Below, one piece after another: positions 44,897 through 52,927 of a DNA stretch of 64,000 nucleotides (its first letter is position 1; every line of letters begins with the position of its first letter). This DNA comes from a virus: IMG/VR virus record IMGVR_UViG_3300028854_000016, positions 1-64,000 of that record, one strand, 5' to 3'. The notes beneath the pieces were generated by a model. It ran no database searches, was not told the DNA's origin, and was given only the letters and a program-made list of their open reading frames with translations. The position numbers and the translations under genes are program-made.

Positions 44897-45502
44897 ATGA
44901 AATTATTCAGCCAACTTTTGAAAGAAAGCGTGAGAACTTATAATTATAGCATTAAACTCAACTTTAACCCAACAGATGATGTGATGGATAAAATTGAGCA
45001 AGCATTGGCAAAATATCAATTGGTGGATATAAGCAAACCGAAAAGTAGACCAATTTCTCGTGTTGATAAGGATTTTCCTGGTTTGAATCCAGAAGTTTAT
45101 ACTATTGATGTTAGTTTGGCATATCCAGGATCATCTAATATGGTTCGCCACACAGTTGCATCTATTGGGTTAGAATTGCAGAATGTTGCAGTTGTTAGCA
45201 CAGATCATGAAGCTTCTGTGGATGCTGAAGAAAATCTTATTGATACTAATGACGCAGAAGGTATTGCATTATTGGACAAAGCAGAACCAAAGCAAGATAA
45301 TAAGAAAATTAGTGAAGAGAATTTTGGAGACGCTTACAATGAGCGTTTAATAAAAAATTCAATTGGCTCCACAGATCAAATTATTCCCAAAGAACTGAAG
45401 AAAATTAAAGCAGAAACAACTAATGATCTTCCAATTGGAAAGAAATCAGCTATGGGAAGCGTAAAACCAAAAATTCCAACAGTTAAGAGTTTTGCTCGTT
45501 AA
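44897..45502 (+). CDS. Hypothetical protein with leader-like start
   Basis: A 201-residue protein. The start MKLFSQLLKES is leader-like. The first 100 residues form a small alpha/beta domain ('YNYSIKLNFNPTDDVMDKIEQAL', 'TIDVSLAYPGSSNMVRHTVASI'). The rest is charged and low in complexity. Similar proteins occur in marine T4-like phages; function unknown. I chose 44897 because of the late box and ribosome site; 44870 is an earlier in-frame alternative. Confidence 0.55.
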   Translation: MKLFSQLLKESVRTYNYSIKLNFNPTDDVMDKIEQALAKYQLVDISKPKSRPISRVDKDFPGLNPEVYTIDVSLAYPGSSNMVRHTVASIGLELQNVAVVSTDHEASVDAEENLIDTNDAEGIALLDKAEPKQDNKKISEENFGDAYNERLIKNSIGSTDQIIPKELKKIKAETTNDLPIGKKSAMGSVKPKIPTVKSFAR

Positions 45503-45513
45503 GGATTAATAAA

Positions 45514-48500
45514 ATGGAAATGGAAAGAATATTAGCAGTATTTAATGCGATGCAGAATAATAATTTGACTGCCACACCTCCAACTTCATTAGTTTCTGAA
45601 GAAAATTCTTCATATAAATGCGATCAATGTTATGATACTGGCGATAAAGATTGCAGTATTTGTAATGGCAAAGGTTATATAGATGAAGATTGGATGGAAA
45701 GTAGAAATTGCGCTCATTGCGATGCAAGTGGCAAAATTCCTTGTAGATGCAAAACTGATAGAGTAAATGAAGAACAAGAATGTTGGAAATGTAATGGTTC
45801 TGGAGTTAATTGCCCAGATTGCCAAGGTGCTGGAAGAGTTGAAAAAGTGAAAAATAAAAAAATTAACGAAGATTGGGGCAGCAGTGATACTTCTATTGCA
45901 ATGCAGCAGATGAAGCAGGATATGGAAGATTATCCTTCTGAAACATTAGAAGATGCTGCTTATGCGACTGCTGAAAGATTTTGGGATCAAATGGGATATT
46001 CCAATGTAGAAATGGCAAAAGATAGACTGCTTCAACTATGGGAACTTAGAAAGAATAGAGGAAGATTTTTTGAATCTGCTGAACCTATTTCTAAAAATAA
46101 TATTGAAGATTTGTATACAGAAGCAATGACACAATGTAATTTTATAACTCAACAATTTAAATTAATTAATCCAACTCGTAAATCAATAATTCAACAAAAT
46201 TTAACTAATTTGGGAATTGAGTTTTTAGAAATTGGAAAAATGGCAAAAAATGCCATGAAATTTCTAATAGATGGCGATAAAGATCAAGCTATAGTTACAT
46301 ATCAATATGCTATAAATAAACTGGATGATGCTTCAAATAAATGGGGAACATTGGTGGTTGAAAATAAATTAAATAAATTAAATAAAAATCACAAATGTTC
46401 ATTTTGTGATGGGAATAAATATGTCCCAGAGCCTTTACCGACAAAAGATTTAGGAAATGGCAGTTTTACAACTGGTTCTAGAGCAGTGCCATGTAAATAT
46501 TGCAATAAGAATGGAAAACAAATTTCAGAATCTAAAGAAGTAATTTGTAAAAATTGCAGCGCGGATGGTGTAATCCCGTGCCAAGCTTGTAAGGGAAAAG
46601 ATGGAAATTTTGAATGTAAAGAATGTTTTGGAGAAGGCGAAATAACTTGCAATAAATGTAAAGGGAAGGGATATGTTGAAATGAAAAAAGTTAATGAATG
46701 CGATACTATTGGCATTGAGCAAACAACTCCAAGCAATTTAACAATTAATACAAGCTATGATAGTTTAACTAATAAAAAGACGATTAATATTAGCGCAGAT
46801 AATGAAAGAGCAGAAGAGTTGGATCGCATTCTTAAATTAAGTGGAATAATTCCTGATCGAACTCAAGTTGAAGAACCCATTGAAAAAGATAATTTTTATG
46901 GTCTAAGAGAAGATTTTAACTCTGATCCTGAAGATGAAATTGATTTTAGGGATAGTGATGAAAGTGTAGAACCAGGATTGTGTTGCAGATGTTCTTGGCC
47001 AATTGAAAATGATGGTTTTGATTTTAGTGGTCTGTGTTATGATTGCTACAATAAAGTATCTGAAAAGTTAGAAGATAATTATTTGGAGAATGATAGATTT
47101 AATGAATCATTTCTTAGAGAATCAAGTGAATATATTGTTCGTGGAGAATTACCTGGGCTTAACTTATCTAACATGCGAACAGTTTATTTACATGTTATTA
47201 ATGGAACTCCGACATACTATGATTTTTGTGATAGAAATATGGCAACTAAGTTTTCTGATTTAGAAGAAGCTAAACAAAAAGCTGCTCATTTTAAAAGAGA
47301 TTGGGATTACATTCACATTCAAAATGTTAAAGTTGTTCCACTTGGGATTAATGAAAGTTCAATTGATGTAAAAGCTATAAAGAATTTTGATTGTCCAAGA
47401 TGCAAAGCTAAAAAAGGCGATGAATGCCATACATCTGAGGGAGAACGCATTGTTTTCCCACATGAAGAGCGTGTTAAAAAAGCTGAAAAAGTAAATGAAA
47501 GTAAATATTCAACATTAGTAGATACTTGTAAAGTTTGTGGCGATAAATTATATTTTAACAATTCATCCCATATATGGATTCATGATGATCCAACGATTAC
47601 AAATAAACATAATCATAAAGCTGTTCCAAAACAACATAAAGAAAACGGAATGCCATTAGAAGAATCTTCAGAACCAAAGAGAATTAAACATCCAGGCGTT
47701 CAATGTGCTGGGAAAGATTGCAAGAAAGCTGCTCGATGGAGAATGACTGATGGAAAATTAATGTGTGATGGCTGCAAATCTAAAGGAAAAATAAATGAAT
47801 GGGTGGGTAGTATTGAACCATCTGTTGGGCCAATTTCAAGATTTCTTAAAGAGAAAGGTTTTAAATTAGGAGCATCTAATAATTCTTATTCTCATTGGAC
47901 TTATGGTAATTTTACCGTAACTTTATATCCAGGAAAATTTGATGGTAAACGTACTCCAAGAACAACTTGGGCAATTTATAGTGGAAATACTCGCGTACCA
48001 TCAATGCATGGTGCTGGTCTTACAGAATTAGAAAGAGCAATAAATGCTTCCATTATTCCTATGAATGAATCATGGCAAGATAAGCGTGATAATGAACTAC
48101 GTGTTAAAGGAAATTTTGGAAAATGCGTTAGTTGTGGGGAAGATGTTGGAAAACACAATGAAGAAGAATCTAAAAAATGTATGGATAAAAAGAAGGATAA
48201 AAATATGAATGAAGCATTGACACCAAAGAGAGAAAATTCAGGATTAAATGGCGCATCAAGAGGTTGGGCAAACAGTCCCAATGAGCAAATCGCTGGTTGG
48301 AGAGCATTGGTTGATGATGCTGATGGTCCAAATAAACCAAAAGAAATGTTGAATAAAATCAAAGGTAATGATAACACAATGACTGTTGTTGCCAATGAAA
48401 AAGATAAACCTTTGCATGAAAATAAACAAATTAATGTCATTGCTGAAAAACTAAGCAAGAAATTTACTTCTTTAAATGAAAACGAAGCAAGATATGCAGC

Positions 48501-49005
48501 AAACCAGCTTAATTTTAATCATGTTGAAAGAAAATTAAAAGAAGCTGGCTTCAAACACAATCCTGAAAAGGAAGCTGAAATTAATCGTTCTGCTCATATT
48601 TTTACTGGAAATAATGGAAGTTTTGTTTCAGTATCCAAAGATGGAAAATGGGACTGGGCATATCATCATGACGAAACATTGGATGAAGGTTCAGGAAAAG
48701 CTTCTTTATTAGATTTAATTTATCAGTTTCTTATGGATGAATATAATTCTGGAGAATGGGAATCAGAACCATCATTAGAAGATGAATTAGAAGCAAATGC
48801 AGCTTTTGATGAAGAACCAATGATGGAAGATTCAAAATCAGAACATGATAAGGCTGTGGATGCAGCATTTGATCAAAATGAAAAATATGGAAAGATGCTT
48901 TCAGCATTAGACAAACAGCCAAATATATTTTCAAAAGCAGCGAAAAGAATGGGAAAAGTTTCCAAAGATTATAAACCAGCAGGAGTTCCAGTTAGGGAGA
49001 AATAA
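45514..49005 (+). CDS. Giant modular zinc-finger protein, possible gp21-processed polyprotein
   Basis: A 1163-residue protein. Residues 34-110 and 293-392 are DnaJ-type CxxCxGxG clusters. 490-512 is CCRC...LCYDC; 627-650 is C-P-R-C-x8-C-H...H-E-E-R, a phage zinc finger. Further Cys pairs lie at 672, 731 and 871. 434-445 is ELDRILKLSGI. Two small alpha/beta domains follow (about 770-845 and 990-1060). Most modules follow a hydrophobic-(N/S/E)-E-S/D tripeptide-like point, e.g. I-S-E-S (about 343), I-N-E-S (612), V-N-E-S (660), L-E-E-S (about 708), M-N-E-S (850). I infer a packaged polyprotein; function unknown. Confidence 0.6.
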   Translation: MEMERILAVFNAMQNNNLTATPPTSLVSEENSSYKCDQCYDTGDKDCSICNGKGYIDEDWMESRNCAHCDASGKIPCRCKTDRVNEEQECWKCNGSGVNCPDCQGAGRVEKVKNKKINEDWGSSDTSIAMQQMKQDMEDYPSETLEDAAYATAERFWDQMGYSNVEMAKDRLLQLWELRKNRGRFFESAEPISKNNIEDLYTEAMTQCNFITQQFKLINPTRKSIIQQNLTNLGIEFLEIGKMAKNAMKFLIDGDKDQAIVTYQYAINKLDDASNKWGTLVVENKLNKLNKNHKCSFCDGNKYVPEPLPTKDLGNGSFTTGSRAVPCKYCNKNGKQISESKEVICKNCSADGVIPCQACKGKDGNFECKECFGEGEITCNKCKGKGYVEMKKVNECDTIGIEQTTPSNLTINTSYDSLTNKKTINISADNERAEELDRILKLSGIIPDRTQVEEPIEKDNFYGLREDFNSDPEDEIDFRDSDESVEPGLCCRCSWPIENDGFDFSGLCYDCYNKVSEKLEDNYLENDRFNESFLRESSEYIVRGELPGLNLSNMRTVYLHVINGTPTYYDFCDRNMATKFSDLEEAKQKAAHFKRDWDYIHIQNVKVVPLGINESSIDVKAIKNFDCPRCKAKKGDECHTSEGERIVFPHEERVKKAEKVNESKYSTLVDTCKVCGDKLYFNNSSHIWIHDDPTITNKHNHKAVPKQHKENGMPLEESSEPKRIKHPGVQCAGKDCKKAARWRMTDGKLMCDGCKSKGKINEWVGSIEPSVGPISRFLKEKGFKLGASNNSYSHWTYGNFTVTLYPGKFDGKRTPRTTWAIYSGNTRVPSMHGAGLTELERAINASIIPMNESWQDKRDNELRVKGNFGKCVSCGEDVGKHNEEESKKCMDKKKDKNMNEALTPKRENSGLNGASRGWANSPNEQIAGWRALVDDADGPNKPKEMLNKIKGNDNTMTVVANEKDKPLHENKQINVIAEKLSKKFTSLNENEARYAANQLNFNHVERKLKEAGFKHNPEKEAEINRSAHIFTGNNGSFVSVSKDGKWDWAYHHDETLDEGSGKASLLDLIYQFLMDEYNSGEWESEPSLEDELEANAAFDEEPMMEDSKSEHDKAVDAAFDQNEKYGKMLSALDKQPNIFSKAAKRMGKVSKDYKPAGVPVREK

Positions 49006-49006
49006 C

Positions 49007-49327
49007 GTGAAAACAAGTGCAGAATTATTAAGAGAATATTCCTCTATGATTAAAGAAGACGAAGATGATTTTGATGCTTCAGATTTTAATGAAAATGAAC
49101 CAGACGATTTTGAAGAAATGAATCGCAACGAAGCTGATGATTATAGAAATGAAAGTTCTTCAGATATGGACAACGACGACAATCCAGTTAGTAAATTAGT
49201 AGATTATTTAGATGCTGAAACAAATAATGAGTTTGATTTTACTACACTTATCAGTCAATTTATGAAGGAAAATAATTATGAATTAGTTCCTACTAATAGT
49301 TTGGAGAATTCTACTGGGAATGTATAA
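49007..49327 (+). CDS. Small acidic protein with leader-like start
   Basis: A 106-residue protein starting on GTG: leader M-K-T-S-A-E-L-L-R-E-Y-S. The middle (25-60) is rich in Asp, Glu and Asn. A helical end 'FDFTTLISQFMKENNYELV' follows. Its stop overlaps the next ATG. It lies next to the giant zinc-finger gene; a head-internal role is suspected from the leader. No known family. Confidence 0.5.
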   Translation: MKTSAELLREYSSMIKEDEDDFDASDFNENEPDDFEEMNRNEADDYRNESSSDMDNDDNPVSKLVDYLDAETNNEFDFTTLISQFMKENNYELVPTNSLENSTGNV

Positions 49328-49701
49328 TGGAAATAATAATTAGTGAATTGAGATCGAGACGAGCGCCTATGTTTGAGTCTGATGCTGCTGGCAGCATGGA
49401 TTCAAACACAACTTCTGCTATGCCTAATACTCGATACTATGATGGTGGAGATGCTTATTTTCATTATAGATCGATGGTAATGGTCAGCAGTTTTCCAGAC
49501 AAACCAAAAATTGATCCTTATGGACCAACTGCTGATTATCCATTTTCAAGTGCTTATACTCCAGAGGAAGATTCTATGATAGCAGCCGCTGCAAAGTTGT
49601 GTGGTTATCCAGGTAAAAGGTTGGGAAATTCCAAAAGCATAGAAAATGATGATATTCATCGTGTTTCACCTAATAATCACAATAGCGGGAAAAATAAATA
49701 A
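49327..49701 (+). CDS. Small hypothetical protein with leader-like start
   Basis: A 124-residue protein beginning MEIIISELRSRRAPMFESD; T4 Alt begins with a similar M-E-L-I-T-E-L-F. The rest is Ser/Pro/Tyr/Asp-rich with little predicted structure, ending in a Lys/Asn tail. Its first base overlaps the upstream stop. Function unknown. Confidence 0.5.
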   Translation: MEIIISELRSRRAPMFESDAAGSMDSNTTSAMPNTRYYDGGDAYFHYRSMVMVSSFPDKPKIDPYGPTADYPFSSAYTPEEDSMIAAAAKLCGYPGKRLGNSKSIENDDIHRVSPNNHNSGKNK

Positions 49702-49744
49702 AGGAAATTTAAGTCAGCACATAAAATCAAAACATCTAAATAAG

Positions 49745-49752
49745 CATAAATA
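49745..49752 (+). promoter_or_regulatory. T4-type late promoter, start codon at predicted +1
   Basis: CATAAATA ends 5 nt before the ATG at 49758. No Shine-Dalgarno exists in the preceding 30 nt. The geometry is the same as at 28848 and 41727. Confidence 0.65.
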
Positions 49753-49757
49753 CTAAT

Positions 49758-51092
49758 ATGAAAATAGATGAAGTTCTTAAAATTGGAAAAATAAAGCCAG
49801 GAGGTTTTCGCAAAATTTCTCCTAAGAGAGTCAATGATGTAATTGGATTTATTCAAAACAATTGTACGGATATTTTATCTACATACAAACAAACAAACAA
49901 ATTACTTTATCGTGGTACAAAAGAATTTAACTTTTTAAGAAGTCCAGAATTTTTTTTAAAAAAATCCTATGATAAAAGAATACCAAAAGATACTATCAAA
50001 AAATATCAAGATCAGTTAGATAGAAAATTAAAAGAAGCTGGATTTGAAGCATTAAGAAGTAACAGTATTTTTACAACTGGACAAGAAAGTACAGCAGATT
50101 CTTATGGAGATAAGTATGCTATATTTCCAATTGATGGATTTTCATATACTTGGGCGGAAGGAGTAGAAGATTTAACTACTAAATATGGGTTGACTGATGA
50201 ACATGAGCACGGAGATTTTAAACACGATTTGGAATTTTCTAAAGCAAAAGATTTTATAAAAGATTATCATTTTAGAAATGATGATTTAAAACAGGCGATA
50301 AAAAATAAAGTAGAAGTTTATATTCATGGAACATTTGTTGCAGTAAAAGCAGAACATGGATTATTTGAAATTATAATGTATGCATTGTTTGAAAATAAAA
50401 TTGCTGAATTGTTTATAAAAGAAAGATTAAAAGTTGATGGAACTTTATTACAATACATAAAAAATCCAACCAAAACAATGATTTTTACAGCATTAAAAAA
50501 ATCAGGAAATGCTATTAAATTTGTAAATAATCCGACGTATGCAATGCAACTGGCTGCTGTTAATAGTTTTGGATGCTCTATACAATACATAGAAAATCCA
50601 AGCGAAGAATTAAAACTGGCTGCGGTTTCTGAGAATCCATATGCTTTAAAATATATAAAAGATCCAAGTTATCAACTTCAAAAAATGGCAATAGAAAACG
50701 ATGGTACTATAATTTATTATATAGAAAGACCAACTGAAGAATTACTAGTAATGGCTGTATCTGACTATCCTTCAATATTTGGAAGTATAGTTAATAAATT
50801 ACCCAAAAATAAAATGTCATTAAAAGTATTACTAGCTGCTGTTAAAGATGTATCAAATCTTAGATTTATAAAAGAAATATTTGGAAGTATACCATTACAA
50901 GTTCAGATGGCAGCAGTAAAACACGATGCTTTTGCAATGCAATGGTTACGCGATGCGTCTAAAGAAGTACAGATAGCAGCAATAAAACAAAATAATACTG
51001 TTGTTCGTAATCTTTCTAATTTTCCATGGTGTACAGAAGCAAGAGATTTGGCATATAAACTATCAGGAATGAAGAAAGTTAACGATAAATAG
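49758..51092 (+). CDS. ADP-ribosyltransferase-like protein D fused to 22-residue-type repeats
   Basis: A 444-residue protein. The leader is MKIDEVLKIGKIK. Residues about 45-205 hold the ART-like pattern: L-L-Y-R52-G, EALRSNSIFTTGQ, AIFPIDGFSYTWA, VEVYIHGTFVAVK. About 230-430 are repeats with the pattern (N/D/R)-P-(S/T)-x-x-(M/L)-x-(L/M)-A-A-V-x-x-x-x-x-A-I-x-(Y/F)-I. The gene at 60478 is built of the same repeat alone. The two-part build suggests an effector enzyme with a protein-binding solenoid. The late mRNA is predicted to be leaderless. Confidence 0.6.
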   Translation: MKIDEVLKIGKIKPGGFRKISPKRVNDVIGFIQNNCTDILSTYKQTNKLLYRGTKEFNFLRSPEFFLKKSYDKRIPKDTIKKYQDQLDRKLKEAGFEALRSNSIFTTGQESTADSYGDKYAIFPIDGFSYTWAEGVEDLTTKYGLTDEHEHGDFKHDLEFSKAKDFIKDYHFRNDDLKQAIKNKVEVYIHGTFVAVKAEHGLFEIIMYALFENKIAELFIKERLKVDGTLLQYIKNPTKTMIFTALKKSGNAIKFVNNPTYAMQLAAVNSFGCSIQYIENPSEELKLAAVSENPYALKYIKDPSYQLQKMAIENDGTIIYYIERPTEELLVMAVSDYPSIFGSIVNKLPKNKMSLKVLLAAVKDVSNLRFIKEIFGSIPLQVQMAAVKHDAFAMQWLRDASKEVQIAAIKQNNTVVRNLSNFPWCTEARDLAYKLSGMKKVNDK

Positions 51093-51096
51093 ATAT

Positions 51097-51321
51097 ATGC
51101 CGTCAAAACTTACAACTGAACAATTTATAAAAAAAGCTAAAATAAAGCATTCTAATATTTTTGACTATTCAAAATCAGTATATATTGATTCTAGAACAAA
51201 GATAGAAATTATTTGCCCAATGCATGGTTCATTTTGGCAAGTAGCTCGCGCTCATTTATTTGGAAAAGGTTGTTATAAATGTAATGGAAAAGAATTATTG
51301 AATTCACAAGCAAAATATTAA
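51097..51321 (+). pseudogene. N-terminal DUF723-type homing endonuclease fragment
   Basis: A 74-residue frame. 'TTEQFIKKAKIKHSNIFDYSKSVYIDS' and 'TKIEIICPMHGSFWQ' with a final 'GKGCYKCNG' match the DUF723 DNA-binding domain at the start of many phage homing endonucleases. The nuclease part is absent. It is placed in front of the terminase gene, a known homing target, with a 4-nt gap. Confidence 0.7.
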
Positions 51322-51325
51322 TATA

Positions 51326-52897
51326 ATGAAAAATCAAGCGGATTACTCATTAATTAAAAAACCACACAGACCAATGGCTTTTACAACGGATCAGTTGAAG
51401 GAGTTCGCAAAATGTGCTGACCCAATAACTGGTCCTGCTTATTTTTTAAATAATTATTTTTGGACGCAACATCCAACAAAAGGAAAGTTACAATATCATC
51501 CATATGATTATCAAGAAAATATGCTTAATGTTATGCATAATAATAGAAAAAGTGTTTTATTATGCGGCAGACAATTAGGAAAAACTATTACTGCTGCTGG
51601 ATATTTATTATGGTGTGCATCTTTCACTTCAGATTTAACGGTTATGATAGCAGCCCACAAATTTTCATTTGCTACTGAAGTTATGGTTAGAATTAAATAT
51701 GCTTATGAATCAATACCAGATTTTTTACGAGCAGGAGTAGTAGAATATAATAAACAGTCAATAACATTCGATAATGGTTCAAGAATAATATCTCAAACTA
51801 CTACACCCACTACTGGTAGAGGATTCTCAGTTGGATTATTCTTTGTTGATGAATTTTCTTATGTAGCTCCGTCTATTCAAGAAGCATTTTATACATCAAT
51901 TTCTCCAACATTGTCAACTGGTGGTAAAATTATTATTTCTTCGACGCCGCAAAGTAATGAGGACAAATTTGCTAATATATGGAATGAAGCTAATAAAACT
52001 GTTGATGCAAATGGAGATACTATTGCTGGAGAAGTTGGAATTAATGGATTTAAAGCATTTAAAGCGTTATGGTATGAACACCCAGAAAGAGATGAAAAGT
52101 GGGAAGCAGAAGCAAGAGCTGACTTAGGCCCTGAAAAATTTTTGAGAGAGCATCTTTGTGAATTTATTATTGATGAAGAAACATTGATTAATCCTTTCAA
52201 ATTAAATCAACTACAAGGGATAGAACCAATAGAAAAACAAGGCCAAATAAGATGGTATGGAAGACCTATAAAAGATAATACTTATTTAGTAGCTCTTGAT
52301 CCTAGTTTTGGAACTGGGGGAGACCCAGCAGCCATTCAAGTTATAGAATGTGAAACATTGAAACAAATTGCTGAATGGACACATAATAAAACAGTTATTG
52401 AAAAGCAAGTAGATTTATTAAAAGAAATAACTACTCAATTGGTCAATGTTACGCCAAACGATAAAGTTTTTTGGAGTGTAGAAAATAATAATTTAGGAGA
52501 AGCAGTTCTTGTAACTATTAGAAATATTGGGGAAGAAAATATTCCAGGAATATTTTTATCAGAGCCAGTAAAACTTGGTCAATCAAGAAAATTTAGAAAA
52601 GGATTTTGCACAACTAACTCTAGTAAATTAACTGCTTGCGCAAAATTAAAGAAATTAATTGAAAGTGATAAATTAAAAATATATAGTAAAAAATTAATAA
52701 GTGAATTAAAAACGTTTATCGCTGTTGAAAATACATACAAAGCAAAAACTGGCGAAACTGATGATTTGGTTACATCAATGTTAACTAATATAAGAATGCT
52801 AACTTTAATTCAAACCTATATTCCTAATTTAGATGAAGAAAAAGAAGAATCGGATGAAGATATTCCATTGCCATTTTTTGTTGAGCACTATTGGTAA
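51326..52897 (+). CDS. 17: Terminase large subunit gp17
   Basis: A 523-residue packaging motor (T4 gp17: 610). ATPase: Walker A C80-G-R-Q-L-G-K-T87, Walker B ending F-F-V-D175-E176, coupling segment IIISSTPQS. Nuclease: LDPSFG with D325 starting the RNase H-like fold, SVENNN in the middle, and T-D-D-L-V-T-S near the end. It translocates DNA into the prohead through gp20 and cuts at headful. No intein present. Confidence 0.95.
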   Translation: MKNQADYSLIKKPHRPMAFTTDQLKEFAKCADPITGPAYFLNNYFWTQHPTKGKLQYHPYDYQENMLNVMHNNRKSVLLCGRQLGKTITAAGYLLWCASFTSDLTVMIAAHKFSFATEVMVRIKYAYESIPDFLRAGVVEYNKQSITFDNGSRIISQTTTPTTGRGFSVGLFFVDEFSYVAPSIQEAFYTSISPTLSTGGKIIISSTPQSNEDKFANIWNEANKTVDANGDTIAGEVGINGFKAFKALWYEHPERDEKWEAEARADLGPEKFLREHLCEFIIDEETLINPFKLNQLQGIEPIEKQGQIRWYGRPIKDNTYLVALDPSFGTGGDPAAIQVIECETLKQIAEWTHNKTVIEKQVDLLKEITTQLVNVTPNDKVFWSVENNNLGEAVLVTIRNIGEENIPGIFLSEPVKLGQSRKFRKGFCTTNSSKLTACAKLKKLIESDKLKIYSKKLISELKTFIAVENTYKAKTGETDDLVTSMLTNIRMLTLIQTYIPNLDEEKEESDEDIPLPFFVEHYW

Positions 52898-52910
52898 AAA
52901 GAATAAATAC

Positions 52911-52920
52911 AATAGAGGAA
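52911..52920 (+). promoter_or_regulatory. T4-type late promoter box
   Basis: GAATAAATAC directly behind the terminase stop, 8 nt before an agagga ribosome site and 18 nt before the ATG at 52928. Confidence 0.6.
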
Positions 52921-52927
52921 TTATAAT

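Noticed and set aside
47976-48458. Antisense open frame of 160 codons inside the giant gene
   Set aside because: Hydrophobic-looking translation of the reverse of Asn/Lys/Glu codons. No start signal; the plus gene is supported by Cys motifs.
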